Assembly: GCA_007922225.1 (NCBI GenBank)
Contig: ML680098.1
Location: 3,888,679 to 3,952,678 of the forward strand
Direction: 5' to 3'
DNA: 64,000 nt
Source: Emydura subglobosa
Lineage: Eukaryota > Chordata > Testudines > Chelidae
The position numbers were made by a program, and so were the translations under genes. Of the stretch, positions 1-11,495 are shown in pieces (within the stretch, counting starts at the first letter, position 1; the number at the start of each line of letters is the position of its first letter). Under the pieces are notes generated by a model that saw only the letters and a program-made list of their open reading frames with translations, did no database searches and was not told where the DNA came from.

Positions 1-199
1 AATTTAACTCTCATATAAGGCTGCTTGGCTATCCAGAGCAAAGCATGCACATTCCCAGTTCTTAAAGGGGCTGTTTCTGCTCCGCTCCACCGGCATGGAG
101 CGGAGCACATACTGCCTCCTGCTCAATCTCCTCCTAGAGCATTTGGGGGTGGGGACTGGTATGAAACAGCTTTCTGTCTGAGCTTTTTGGAGCAGCTAC

Positions 200-1936
200 A
201 GTGGGAGTCTGTCCTGCCACTGCTCTTCCTGGAGCTCTACCAGACAACTCAGCATGTTAGACTGATCCCTCATAATATGCCATGTCTCCTGTTGCATTGC
301 ACACTTCTGCTTCTGTGATGATTTTCGGTTTTCCATGTCCATGTTTAGTTTCTCTGACAATGACATCCTCCAGGCTCTGACCTCTGTGTCAGCAGCTGCA
401 GAAGCATTCATTAGCCCATTGAACATGTCATCCTGAGGTTCCCCCCCCCCAGTTTCTAATCTGGGAAAGGCGCTCTGCAGGAGGTGTAGGCTGAGGTGTC
501 CATTGTAAAGCAAGCAAAGCAAAAAGTTGCCATTGTTAGCTGGCCCCATGGACAGAAAAAAGTTACAATGTAAAAAGAACTCCCTTTCATACTCACAAGG
601 CAAAGCCAGACCCGCATACCAATCAGTACCTATTGCATGGGTCGGAGTGGCATTTCAGCCATGGTAGGTAAGTGGCCCTTGCATCCATTATAGGGAATTC
701 TCGGTAGCACTAAATTCCCCAATCCACACTTAACCAAGGAGAAGGATCATTGGGCTCCCCTTTATCATCCCGAAGACCGGTTTGGGAGGAGGTGGTCCAA
801 AGGGATTGGAGGAGGGTGTGGGTGAAGTGTCGCTGGAGAAAACATAGGGGCACCCGTTCCTGGACCCCTAACACCTATTTCAACAATATCATGGCTGGGA
901 ATTGTCTGTGTTGGGGCCCAGGACACGGCAGGGGAATAACATGCAGTGACTATATTTGTTGGGTTCTGTAAACTTGCGGCCTCTTCCCTAGGTAACCGTG
1001 TGTGATATCAATCTCCTGAGGGTAACACAGGTGGAAAGGGAAGAGTTGCTGCAAGCATCGGGGTACAGGCCTGGCCCTTATGCTGTTATGCTGTGTTCCA
1101 CAATAATGCCTGCTCATTTAATAGCAGAGTGGTGGGGAAAAGTGTCCTACTGTGGCAGAAGAAATAAGGCTGCCCTCTCCAGAATCCTTCTGCAAAGGAT
1201 TGCAGAGTACCTACATGAAAGTTTCCTGGAGATATCCATGGAGGATTCTCGGAGCATCCCTGTGCACATAAATAGTCTTTTCCAGGAGTAACCCTCTGCT
1301 TCAATTGACCAACACCCAGAAAGCCAATCCCCACAAAAACACAAACTCTCATAAATTTTTCCCCACAAACAAAAAGCTGGCCTGGGGACATAAGCATAGA
1401 AATATGATTTGCTATACACATTCACTAGATGTTCCTTCCCTGCCACCTTGGTCAGTAATGCTGTTCTGTGTTTGGCTGGGCTGCTCTGGGGGTAACGAAC
1501 AGGTCCTGGCTCTCAGGGAGAATGGTCTCCTGCCTCCTGTTCTCCTCATCCTACTCATCCACAGAGTCCTCCTCATTCATCTGGGACTGGGATTCTTCGG
1601 AGGTATCGATGCTGCATGGTGGCACAATGGTGGGGTCACCGCCGAGAATCGCATGCAACTCCTCATAAAAGCAGCATGTCTTTGGTAATGAGCCAGAAGG
1701 ACTGTTTGCCTCCCTAGTTTTCTAATATGCCTGCCTCAGCTCGTTGATTTTAATGCAGCACTGCTACATGTCCCTGTTGTGGCCCTTCTCTACCATACCA
1801 CATGATATCTTCTCATAGATATTTAAATGTCTTTTGCTGGCTCGGAGCTGAGTCAGAACAGACTCTTTGCTCCATAGGCTGATGAGATCCAAGAACACAG
1901 GTCGACTCCATGCTGGAGTACGCTGGGGCATGCAGT
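200..1936 (-). pseudogene. Myb/SANT-like DNA-binding protein pseudogene
   Basis: Read on the minus strand from about 1936 downward, one frame gives a recognisable Myb/SANT-like domain. It starts near QRTPAW (1920-1900), continues through DLISLW, SVLTQLRASK and KGHNRD, and ends in REANSPSGSLPKTCCFYEEL followed by HAILGG (about 1730-1640). The W and KGHNRD positions and the FYEELHAILGG end are typical of this family. An acidic stretch and ESQDLF follow (to about 1490). The C-terminal part is in a separate exon-like block at 603-200, with DDMFNGLM and a coiled-coil-like tail ending ELQEEQWQDRLPL. Between them lies about 0.9 kb that fits an intron. In-frame stops at about 1793 (in KGHNRDM*QCC), 1754 (in AY*KTREA) and 1550 (in VDE*DEE) show that it is dead. 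Its normal role is probably DNA binding for transposition. Confidence 0.72.
998..1291 (+). pseudogene. Plus-strand ORF inside the Myb/SANT intron-like gap
   Basis: A 97-residue open frame runs opposite to the Myb/SANT pseudogene, inside the gap that separates its two coding blocks. Its tail (FLEISMEDSRSIPVHINSLF) matches a short stretch that I recall in the same place and orientation in other copies of this turtle element family, so it may be the last exon of a second, convergent gene of the transposon. No domain is recognisable and the upstream exons were not found. It could equally be a non-coding part of the element that stays open by chance. Confidence 0.3.
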
Positions 1937-2141
1937 CGCCATAAGCAGCTCAGCTACAAAGCTCTCTCCACGCTGACCAAACAGGAAATGGGAATTCAAA
2001 ATTTCCTGGGGATTCAGGAGAGGGGCTGTTTCTTGTGCACGTGGCCGTGGTGCAGCATAGTGCAAATGTCCAGAGTGGTCATAACAGAGCATTACAGGAT
2101 ACGTCCTGGAGGCCAATGCCGTTGATTTACGTTGCACTCTG

Positions 2142-2309
2142 TCTACACTGATGCTCATTTGACCATAGAATTCGACTTCAGTGCTAAGCCACTTGCAGAA
2201 GTGGTTTTATTAAGTCAAATATTACCACGATTTAGGTCAGCTAGTGGAGATGCATACTTTATGTGGTAAACTTAAGCTACATTACATCGACCTACATTGT
2301 CAGTGTAGA
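2142..2309. mobile_element. MITE-like segment with 10-bp inverted ends
   Basis: TCTACACTGA (2142-2151) and TCAGTGTAGA (2300-2309) are perfect inverted repeats bounding 168 bp. Inside is a short hairpin, CCACTT (2189-2194) with AAGTGG (2199-2204). The 'gtgtaga' end type is shared with the other MITEs in this window. It may be an independent MITE or the subterminal end of the adjacent Myb-bearing element. Confidence 0.5.
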
Positions 2310-2311
2310 TC

Positions 2312-5177
2312 AGGCTAATGACATGAAAAACCCTCAAGGGACCACAATAAGTATGGGTAGTGAAAGGTATCAGTTACAAAATAGACCCTCCTCCTGGGTT
2401 AAAAGTGCTTTTAAAAGAACTAGTCTTCCAATTTCCAACACAGAATGCTGTCTTTATAAAACATGTGGCATAAGAAAAATAAAACACTTCTTATCAGGAT
2501 TTTTTTCTCCCCAACACAATACCATCATTGAATTTAGAATGTGGTGAAATGTTATACAGGCACATTACCAGAAATTAAAGTTTCGCAATTTATCCACAGT
2601 AGAGGGCTTGGCAATGGAAACTTTGCCAAACTACCTAATAAATGTGCCTCAAACCAGCCCTTATGGAGTCAATGGGAGTAGAGTAGAATGAGTGTAGACT
2701 CTAGGATTCATTCAGTCCTTAAATTCTCTGCTCAGCTTGCAAATGATTCCAATTAGTGCCAATTTTGAGGGTATTTTTTGTGATGTAAAATGCACGTCCT
2801 AGCCTGAGACCAATTATTTCACATTCTGTAGCTTAGATTACCAGGAAGCTACCTGATACCTCTCAATAACTACCACCTTGATTCAAATTAAAATCAATGA
2901 TCCAGAAGTGACAGGCTCCTCTCCTGAAACCAGTATCTCGAGATAACCAGTTCCCTAATTTATTTCTATCATATCTGTAATTAATACTGGACAAAGGAAA
3001 GCGATTGTGCATCTTATAGCATTTAGATGTGCATCAATCCTACAGACATTAAGAACTTGAACCACACTGATAATTAGTTACATGCATCAAAGGAAATAGA
3101 GACCCCAATGCATCGTCAGGTGAAATATCCAATGCCCAAAATTTAAACTATTTCAACGGTAAGGTGTGACATGCATAATATGCTATCTTTCTGCCATCTG
3201 TTTTCCTCATGTATAACCATTACAGTGAATACAATAAGCAAACATTGACTTCGCATTTAGTGACCTGAAAAGTAAATATATTCACTGATGCAATGCCAAA
3301 GCCAGTATTTACTGAAAGGGAAAGCAAAACCAGATGATCACTGATACTGGAAGATAATATATTTCATGCTTTGTTAACTACATGTTAAAATGTCTTCATC
3401 AAACTAAGTAAAAATTATAGCATGAACTTCTGAAGTGTAAGGGGTTTGTTGTAAAGGTAAGGAGTTGTAAAATATTCAGCACATCTTCTGAACCAATCAG
3501 AGATATGGAAACATATGCAGGCAAATGGGACTACTTGCATGAGTCAGGGTTTGCAGGAGACCTTTCTGGGCTCAGTATCATTTGTTATAAAAGGAAAAGA
3601 GTTGCTGTCACAGAGAGATGACCTGCCCCTTCCAAGGCCTGTAATAGTCTGAATTTGTTGACCTTTATTGCAAAGACTGGGGCCATCCATATGAGCAGGG
3701 ACAAGTAGAGAGCAAATACAATAGAGAGAATGGGATTTCTGTCTGGTTTGAAAGTGAAATGTGAGGTTCTAAACTGGATTGTGCACATGACTAGTGATCA
3801 AAGGTGAGTAGCAAGATGACTGCTTTGGTCAAGTCTTACTTTAATCGTCCGTTCCTTAAATGCATATCAATGGCACTCTTTGGTGCAGAGTTCCTTTAAG
3901 AACAAATTCTAAATAAATACATCGAAGGGCTTAAAAATGGAAATACTAAAGTCAAAGAAACAACAAGTGAAGGATGTTGCAACTTTGGTGGGACATCTAC
4001 TAATCTATGTAGGGATTAGCTCAGGAAAGTAAGGCCAAAGAAATTCAGCAGCTTAAGACTGTAAGTCATGTATCTGTGCAGAGGCAGTCAAAATAGAAAT
4101 AAAGCAATTAATCTGATGGGGATCAATGATAGATTAAGGGAAGAAAATGCTAGTCAGGTAAAAGAAACATGGAAGTGATCAATTAATTTATTTTTGAATC
4201 GCCAGAGTTTGAGAACTCAAAGCTAATAATGGACACTTTCTCGGATATATTTAGTTAATAAAGTTAATAAAAGAAAGTTTCTGTAACTTCCCCCCCACCC
4301 TGAAGAAAGAGATAAATTAAAGATTATTCTTGAAGTAGCATAAAGACAACTGAATATCAAAAATATTTCTTTAAATGTAGAGTATAAACTGTTAAGCAGG
4401 CAATCATGAGTGGGTTTTCAATGGGGCTTTTAAATCTCAAAATGAAATGTGTATAGCTTAATTGCCCCTGGGCAAGAATTGAAATATATATATTTTTTTA
4501 TTTAAAAAGAGAGACTAGATGGCATATGTATTCAAGAAACGTTGGTGAAACCAAACCTTCCATTAAATATTTCTAACTGTGCTGTATGTGCAAATGACAG
4601 AAGTGAAAAAAGAATAAGAAGTTATGGAATTTTTATCAAAGATTCTTGCTTCAGGGAGCCATCTTTAGATCTAGATCTAGACAGGAAAGCAATAGGGGTT
4701 TCTTCCCAGGTGGGGAAGATCATAATTAACGTAATTCAAGGAAGAAAATTAATTGTGATAGCTTAGAATATTTTATACCAAAAGCAAATTTCCCATTGAT
4801 CCTGATGCAGGGATTCTAACAGCTGTAATATATTGAAGATAGGTAAGTATAATAATAATAATGATGACAGTGATAGCACTCTGGTGTAAAGAGTTATTAA
4901 GACTTAAATGTGGTAGTTTTCAATAATGATGGATGAATTGAAGATGAGGCATTTTCAAGGAAAGTTTCATGTATTGATTTAATTGAGTTTTATACACAGA
5001 AGATGATAAATGTGATGGGACTAGGATCATTTCACTATCCTTAACATTGTTCCATTGGATCTGTTCCCAAGAAGAGTCCCCAAAAGTAAAAAATTTAGGA
5101 AAATTAAATGGATTTTTTTCTGGGATTTACAAATTGTACTATTTCTGACCAATGGGTGAATATTTAACATTTGTATT
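2312..5177. other. Unique AT-rich DNA, no gene seen
   Basis: No coding frame with a recognisable domain. A short stretch at about 3525-3575 (actacttgcatgagtcaggg) resembles the abundant amniote repeat listed elsewhere. There is a C-rich run at 4291-4300, an (AAT)n run at 4850-4861, and overlapping AGATCT/TAGATCTA motifs at about 4667-4682. Otherwise nothing was recognised. Confidence 0.5.
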
Positions 5178-5281
5178 ACAGCTACAAGATTCAGCCAGAT
5201 CAGGGACCTATTGATCTAGGCACTGTACAAACTTATAGAGAATGACAATCCTTGGACAAAAGATATTACAATCTAAAGAGT
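5178..5281 (-). repeat. L2/CR1-clade LINE 3' tail
   Basis: Reads as the reverse complement of an ancient LINE tail: 'ctaggcactgtacaaac' followed by 'ttacaatctaaagag' corresponds to the sense tail 'tgtaaactctttggggcaggg ... tgtacagtgcctag'. The copy is diverged, which fits an old L2-type insertion. Confidence 0.6.
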
Positions 5282-7556
5282 CTTTTATTTTTATATTGAA
5301 GTTTCTATTTTTTTTTAAGCTGACAAACATTTTGTTGTATAACATGCAACAAAAGCCAGTGTAGTTCCTTTATCATTACTATTTTGTCACTTACTCCAAA
5401 AAAATATAAGCATCTCACCACCAGACACTGTGCAGGGTTTACACACCTGTGACCTAAGAGCCCCTCAATACCAACTGGCAAAAAGTTCACTGGTCTGTAA
5501 CAGCAACGCCTACCAGGCCCAACCACCTCACTACATCTAACACTCTGCTTTCATAGTATTTATCCATAAAGGGCTGTGTGAGATGTCTAACAGATGCCTA
5601 TGTCACACTGATCCACCTAATTGTTGTGAGATGTATATAGGGTGATATTTTCAGGACATATGTACAAGTTCTTAAATATGTTCAGTTTTTGTGTCTCCCC
5701 AGGCAGGGTTGACAAGCAGGTTTTGCCACACAAAAGGATGTGGAGTCACCTATCTGTTCAGGTCTCTAATGTATATTAAGAATTTCAAGCAAAATACAAA
5801 GAAGCCCCATTCATATTTGAAAGTCAACAGTTTACACTGGAGAGGGGTGAGGACTGCACCAAGAATGAAACCATAGGGAGTCATCAGGAATTGAAGTCTT
5901 ATACAATGATAAGGCAAAGATGTTGAGAGATGGTCATATTTCACTTTTTTAAAATTATATAGTAATTTGGATAAACTGGTTAGTACATAGGGCTCTAAAA
6001 TAGGAAACAGTAATTTCCCCCCCTTACTGAATGTAATGTAAAATCATGTGAAAAAGGAAGGTTTACAAATCATTTCATCTTTTGGATATGTGGGTGTATG
6101 ATAGATTGACATATAGTGCAATAGCTATACCAATACATTGCAAGAGCAGATAAAACAAGTTAAAGGGATGCTGTCAAATTGCATTTGTTAAAATTGACTT
6201 ATTTCGGATAACTGTAAATGGTAAATCCTTTAAAAACATTAAATTTTTTCCTCCTACCTTTCTGATATTTATAAAGCCCTATTCACCAAGAAAAAAAGTT
6301 ACTAACTATACAAGGAAAACATCGAAAGTGAATACATCCATGATTTTCAGATTATTGTTCCTTTAAAGTTTTTGAACAGTACAGTTAGTTTTGTTTGGAT
6401 TGGAGAAGCAAAGGCACTGCTATAGATACATGTCAGGTAATAACTAGCATAATATTTTGAAGGATTTGTAATGAATTAATCACACAATAATGGAAGTGGA
6501 TTGATCTACAATAGTCAGTGGAGTAAAGTGAGGATATTTTAAGAAGTAATTCAGGCTGAAGTGTCAGCATGAAGTCACTTCTAACAATATGTAGAATGCC
6601 AGCACTGATTAGGTTAAGTTACTTCCAACCATATTCTAAATTGTTCAAAAGTAGCTCACATCTATTGCTTCATTAATAATGAAACCAAACAAGTGTAATT
6701 AAAATTTTGATACCATTTAAGACATTATAATCCTGCAATTTCAAAGCACTTTTCATCTTCCACAAACATTTGCACCTCAAGTTCTCCAAAGAGGGAGAAA
6801 AATATGATCCATTAAGGCAAGCAAACAAACTTAATTTTATCCTGTAGTGATGCCATGAGAGAAAAGATGAAAAACTAATTCTGGAAAAAACCCATTTAAT
6901 ATAGTGTTATAAAAATACATTAATTATAATGGTATTGCATAGTGTCACTAGTGGACAGGATTATAGTTATATGAATGCCTTACCTGTTCATTTTCTTATG
7001 TTTTCATTTTTATTTCAGTTTAACTAACTAGCTCTCAATTTCCTAGGTTTATAATGCTTGGTTTCAGGACAATTCCAGTAATTTTATGTTTTGTTTTGAA
7101 CTCTGATTTATGTATTGTTCTGAATGGGAATATGCTTGATTTTTGCTATTAAACATTCCACACATGAATAGAAAACTCAAAATATCTTGTTCCCATGGGA
7201 TAATGTTAATGAGATAAAGATAGGAAGTACTGACCAATTTTATTTTTGAAATTCAAGGACAGATTCACTGGTACTGTCTGGTTGGTTCCCGCCATTTTGG
7301 AGCAGCACAAAGCAGCCAGTTAAGCCAGCTTGACAACTTGTTTAAATCACCAGAACAGCGCAAAGCATCCACAGCATACTAATGAATCTGGTTCCCAATT
7401 TGCTAGTATGTAGCCATGGAATTTTTAAGAGGAATGACAGTTAGCAGCCAAGTAATCTACCAATGAGAACTCTGGACATATATATAGTCACTTTCACATC
7501 ACTTACTAGTCTTGTCTATTAATATATTACTACACAAAAACACGATATTCCATATA
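5282..7556. other. Unique AT-rich DNA, no gene seen
   Basis: Open frames are short (73 codons or fewer) and show no domain. A stretch at about 7255-7400, containing 'gccattttggagcagcac' and 'aatctggttcc', may be an unclassified old repeat. No RNA gene was recognised. Confidence 0.45.
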
Positions 7557-8275
7557 GAGCTGGTTGGAAAATTATTTCCTCCCCCCCCCCCGGATGTTTT
7601 GCCAAAAATGAAGACAAAAAAGTTCATTTGAAACTCCCGTAAAGTCTGATTTTTCCCCAAAATCTCAAAAACTTTCAGCCCCAAACCAAAAGTGTCCTAA
7701 AGGTACATAAAATGAAATATCTAGTTGAGTAAAATCAACCTGAATGAAAATATTTCAGGTTTGTACAACAAATCAAAACATCTTGCTTCAAATAAATTTG
7801 AGATTAAACTATGTCTGCCTGTACTGCCATGGCACATCCTGGGAGTTGTCATTCAAGTGGTTCCTGTTCTCATTCTCCTGTGTGGGCCAGACTGTCTGGC
7901 TCGAGGTACCATGGATTCACCTCATGCTGATCAGTTAAAATGTGTTATAGGAGTCACCTAGTTGGGGTGTATTATGTGAGATGCAGTCCAGCCAAACAGC
8001 CCAGTCGATAGAGGTGAATGGGGCATGAGGCACTCAAAGCACAACTCCTATGAGGCATCACTGAGGCTTAGGAGGATGCAGTTTAATTTAAGAATGAGCT
8101 GATCTAAATCATTTGGGAACGTCATAACAAAAGGTTTCAACATTTCTGAAAACTGAAAACTTTTGATTTTTTTCCAACAATAAACTGAAGATTTCCAAGG
8201 AAAACAGACATTTCTGATATACACAAAAATAATTTAATCAAAAACCCCCTCAATTTTCCATTGACAAACAGTTCC
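7557..8275. mobile_element. Non-autonomous hAT-like element
   Basis: The left side begins 'gagctggttggaaaattat' and runs through a C11 tract and purine-rich 'aaaatctcaaaaactttcag' sequence. The right side mirrors it when reverse-complemented ('gtcaatggaaaattgaggg', then 'ctgttttccttggaaatc'). The middle contains the paired motifs 'catcctgggagttgtcattc' and 'acaactcctatgaggcatc'. I recall a turtle repeat of this layout, with long A/T-rich arms and a bald centre. Ends are diverged and no clear 8-bp target duplication is visible, so superfamily and edges are uncertain. Confidence 0.45.
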
Positions 8276-11200
8276 AAGAAAACAGCTTTAGTTGTGTGAG
8301 CACAAAACTTGCATACCTCACCTTTTCATTTCCTTGCTTTTATGTCAAAACATCTAATAGCACATACCTCTTACTCCTCCACCCAGAGAAACACACCTCA
8401 CCACTAGAACAACCGTTGCACAACACACAGAAGATACCACAACCTGAGCTCATGCTTGGTAACAACAAGGAGCTCCTGAGCTGGCTGGACAGTTTCCTGA
8501 AGAACAGCATCCTCAACACAGTAGCTTTGTTGAAGTTGCTGAATTGAAGAGGGTGAACAAGCTGAACAGTTTTAAATGAGTCCTGGCCTTCAACACACCA
8601 GCAGCTCCACCTTCATAGAGGACTCTGGTCATTATAAATCTCATTCAAGTCAGCTAACTGTGGTGCGTAAGGATTAAGGTACAACAAACATCACTATTTT
8701 TTCTTTACATAACTCCAGAGTTCACCAAACTGCAATTAATCTACACATTTTTGATGTCCTACAATTTGCAGTTTTTAAACTAAAGGAAAAATAATGAATG
8801 AGAACTGTTTTTAAATGTTAGAATGTGAACTACTTAACCTATTTTCTTGAAAGTCCTCAGATAAGTCTGTGCTGAAAATGTGCGTAGTTTATGTGCTAAA
8901 AATGTGAGTAGATACAGTATGTTTTGTATATAAAATTAAGAGGTTGAACTTCCTCTTCAAATGCAAAGCAGAGCACAGCCTTAACTATGATATCACAGTA
9001 GTTCACCATAAATGTAACAATAATCATTAGGTACAATAATCATTAATAATGTAGTTCAATTGCAACTGAATTTTAAGTATAGTTTACACACAAGATTGTA
9101 ATGAGTTTCAAGTATATGGAAAGCTTGAAGAGTGTTATGTTACTCCATTCTGAAAATCATTCAGTACAAGAGACCCAACAAAGTTTAAGTTTCTCTGAAA
9201 GATCCACTTTTAAATTATTAAGTCCATCTAATTAACAAATTTACTTGTAAATTCTCAGATAATACATTCACAAAGAATATGTGGTGTAGTTTTGTCAACA
9301 ATACTGTTTATTCTTCATATATAAAAAGATTGAATTTCTGGTTTAAGTAGAAAACAACTATAGAGCTGCGACCAATGCCTCTATAATTTATCATATTTTT
9401 CCAGGCATAAAACAAATGCAGTATTTTTAAATTTAGATACATATTTTCCCATTTAAGCTTGGTATAGGCCTAGCTCACACACATTTTCCTTGTATTTGAC
9501 TTTGAAGCTTTGAAATGAATCTTCCCTGAAAGTTGAGCTTCATTTCCAATAAAATACATTTTTATTCTTAGTATGTGTTTGAATTGCACAAGAATCTTAA
9601 GCAACTGTTAAAATGATTCAGGATTGCATTTAATGTTTACTCCAGAAGCTCTTTGACAAACATTTTAATTTTATTTCTCTCCTGTAAACCCATAAAACAG
9701 CATGGTCTAAAAATTCCTTACAAATATAATAATAAAAATTTAAATATGCATGTGTTACTTACACAGTTTTCAGTTAATTACATAGCAATATTGTCTTTTA
9801 TACACCTTAATTAGATTAATTATTGATTAGTGCACTTTCCATTGATATTTCATTAACACGCAATAACTGTCTCATTATATCTGGATGAAGTTTTAAATTA
9901 ATTAGTGTGTGTCTGGAAGTGAAAAGTTATGGAAACAAATGCAGCAGAACATCACTTTAAATACAAACTTTGCAACAGTAAGCATGTTAATTACAGCAGA
10001 GAAGAAAAATTAGACTACCTATTTTGAGAGTTTAATGTAATTAAATATAACAAAGACACTGTACAATCTTTTTCCACAGGATTACAATTTTAATATTAAT
10101 AGCAGTGTGTTCATCTATCATAGTATGCTAAGAGAGATTATGAATTATTATAGCTGTTCTTTAAGATTATGTTCTTTGTTTATTTCAGACAGAATCTTTT
10201 ATCTTTTAAACAGCATCCTAGATTTCTAAGTATGTGATTAGGACTGTTTATTTTCATGCTGATGAGCTACGAACTGTTTCAATAGGGTGACGCTGTAATT
10301 TTCACATGATCTGGCAAATAATTCACAGTACTTTTTATGTTGTCATTATCTGTCACATTTCTTGAGTTAAATATGAGTGCTGTCACTGGAAAGTCAGAAA
10401 GCTTCTCCTAAATTTCTCAATTTCATTAGCAATTGATTCAAATCATTTCCAGAAAATAGTCTGAATTGACATATGAATTGTAGTGGTTCCACAGCTTGGT
10501 GTTTAATTAATCAAACTATCAGGCTCACATTAAACTATTTATCAATCGTATAATGAACAGGAAATTTTAAGAAGTCCTCTATGTTTTTTTTTAAACTGAA
10601 TGGAAGAAAAAGTTAAAAATTAGACAGGGTGGGGAACCAAATTGCTCTCAATCAGCAAAATTGCAGCATCAATAGCAATAATCTTTATGCAGACTTGAAG
10701 CAATGATAGAACCTTTTGACAAAATGGACTATGAGAGGTACTGTCAGAACAAAATACAAGTACAAATTTCTTTAAACGACAGAAAGTCATGTCAGTTTGT
10801 AGTATGCAAGGCATATGCAGTGCAATTGGTGCAGCTTATTCATTAAAATGTGTGCTGTCTATATCTCCTTCATATTACCACATTTTATTTCAGAGTCAAA
10901 AAGCCCACAAACATCCTTCTGTTGTCTTTGTTGGAAAAGTTTTTTGGTAAAATGTAGGTATGTTTAAGCACATTAATAGCATAAACACAAAGTAAAATAG
11001 GTTCACAGTAGATTAGTTATTTATTAGCACCCATTTTCTTTCAGAGAAGAATTTAAATTCGTTTGTGAATCTTTAAACATTAAGCATTAAGATTTTTGTT
11101 TGCTTTAAGAAAGAAATCACTACAGAATTTCCACACCTGCATTCTATTAACTCCTCTTTTCTTGGCAGAATAAGAGAATGACATACTAGACCATCAATCT

Positions 11201-11388
11201 TCCTTGTTTCTTAGATACTCTATTTATAAATGGGTGGAGATTTCTCCCTTCAAAGCTGATCTTTAAAATAATGTCTTAAGAAAGAGATTGCTCCTGACAA
11301 GGTATTTTAAGAGCCTATCTGATTGCTTTTGCCCCTTTTCTATTTCCCCAAAATTAGGCAAGAATATATGGCTATAATTTCAGGGCCA
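8276..11388. other. Repeat-poor unique DNA
   Basis: About 3.1 kb in which I recognise no transposable element and no gene. The central part (9700-10560) is listed separately as a candidate conserved non-coding block. The open frames at 8296 and 10620 show no domain or homology that I recognise. Confidence 0.5.
9700..10560. promoter_or_regulatory. Candidate conserved non-coding element (unproven)
   Basis: Repeat-free and low in CpG, with dense homeodomain-type cores: 'ttaattagattaattattg' near 9808, 'taaattaattag' near 9893, 'ttaattac' near 9988, 'agcaattgattc' near 10430 and 'gtttaattaatc' near 10501. There are also several CATTAG- or TTTGTT-like SOX-type sites. This composition is typical of developmental enhancers in gene deserts. 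No cross-species alignment was possible, so conservation is only inferred. Confidence 0.28.
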
Positions 11389-11495
11389 TGGGGCTGGATT
11401 TTGATCCCAATTACATTGGTTTTAGACTGATGTAACTCTCTCCATAAGAGGTTTTTCTGATTTACACAGGGGTAAGCGAAAGCAAAATTCTGCCT
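11389..11495. repeat. Abundant amniote interspersed repeat copy
   Basis: Contains 'ggctggattttgatcc', 'gatgtaactctctccat' and 'tgatttacacaggggtaagc'. This matches a short repeat I recall as common in turtles, crocodilians and birds (signature: actccattgacttcaatgg with tttacaccagtgtaa). Its class is uncertain. Confidence 0.5.

Larger units (their letters stand above)
25..2311 (-). mobile_element. Decayed Harbinger-type DNA transposon with Myb/SANT gene
   Basis: This interval is read as one old DNA transposon copy. Its minus strand carries the remains of a Myb/SANT-like protein gene (separate entry), and its right side ends in a short segment with 'gtgtagac'-type ends (2142-2309). Harbinger elements usually encode a DDE transposase plus a Myb/SANT accessory protein; I see no transposase here, so the copy is incomplete or non-autonomous. 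I recall the same Myb/SANT family as repeated in turtle genomes, often annotated as an uncharacterised or SCAN/Myb-like gene. The left boundary is not seen and may lie before base 1. The superfamily is inferred from the accessory gene, not from terminal repeats. Confidence 0.6.

Noticed and set aside
25..318. 97-codon plus-strand frame at the window start
   Set aside because: Antisense to the C-terminal block of the Myb/SANT pseudogene, whose peptide is recognisable on the minus strand.
10259..10275. CTGATGAG...CGAAC, hammerhead-like words in the repeat-poor block
   Set aside because: The second core reads GAAC, not GAAA, and only four bases separate the words, so stem II cannot form.
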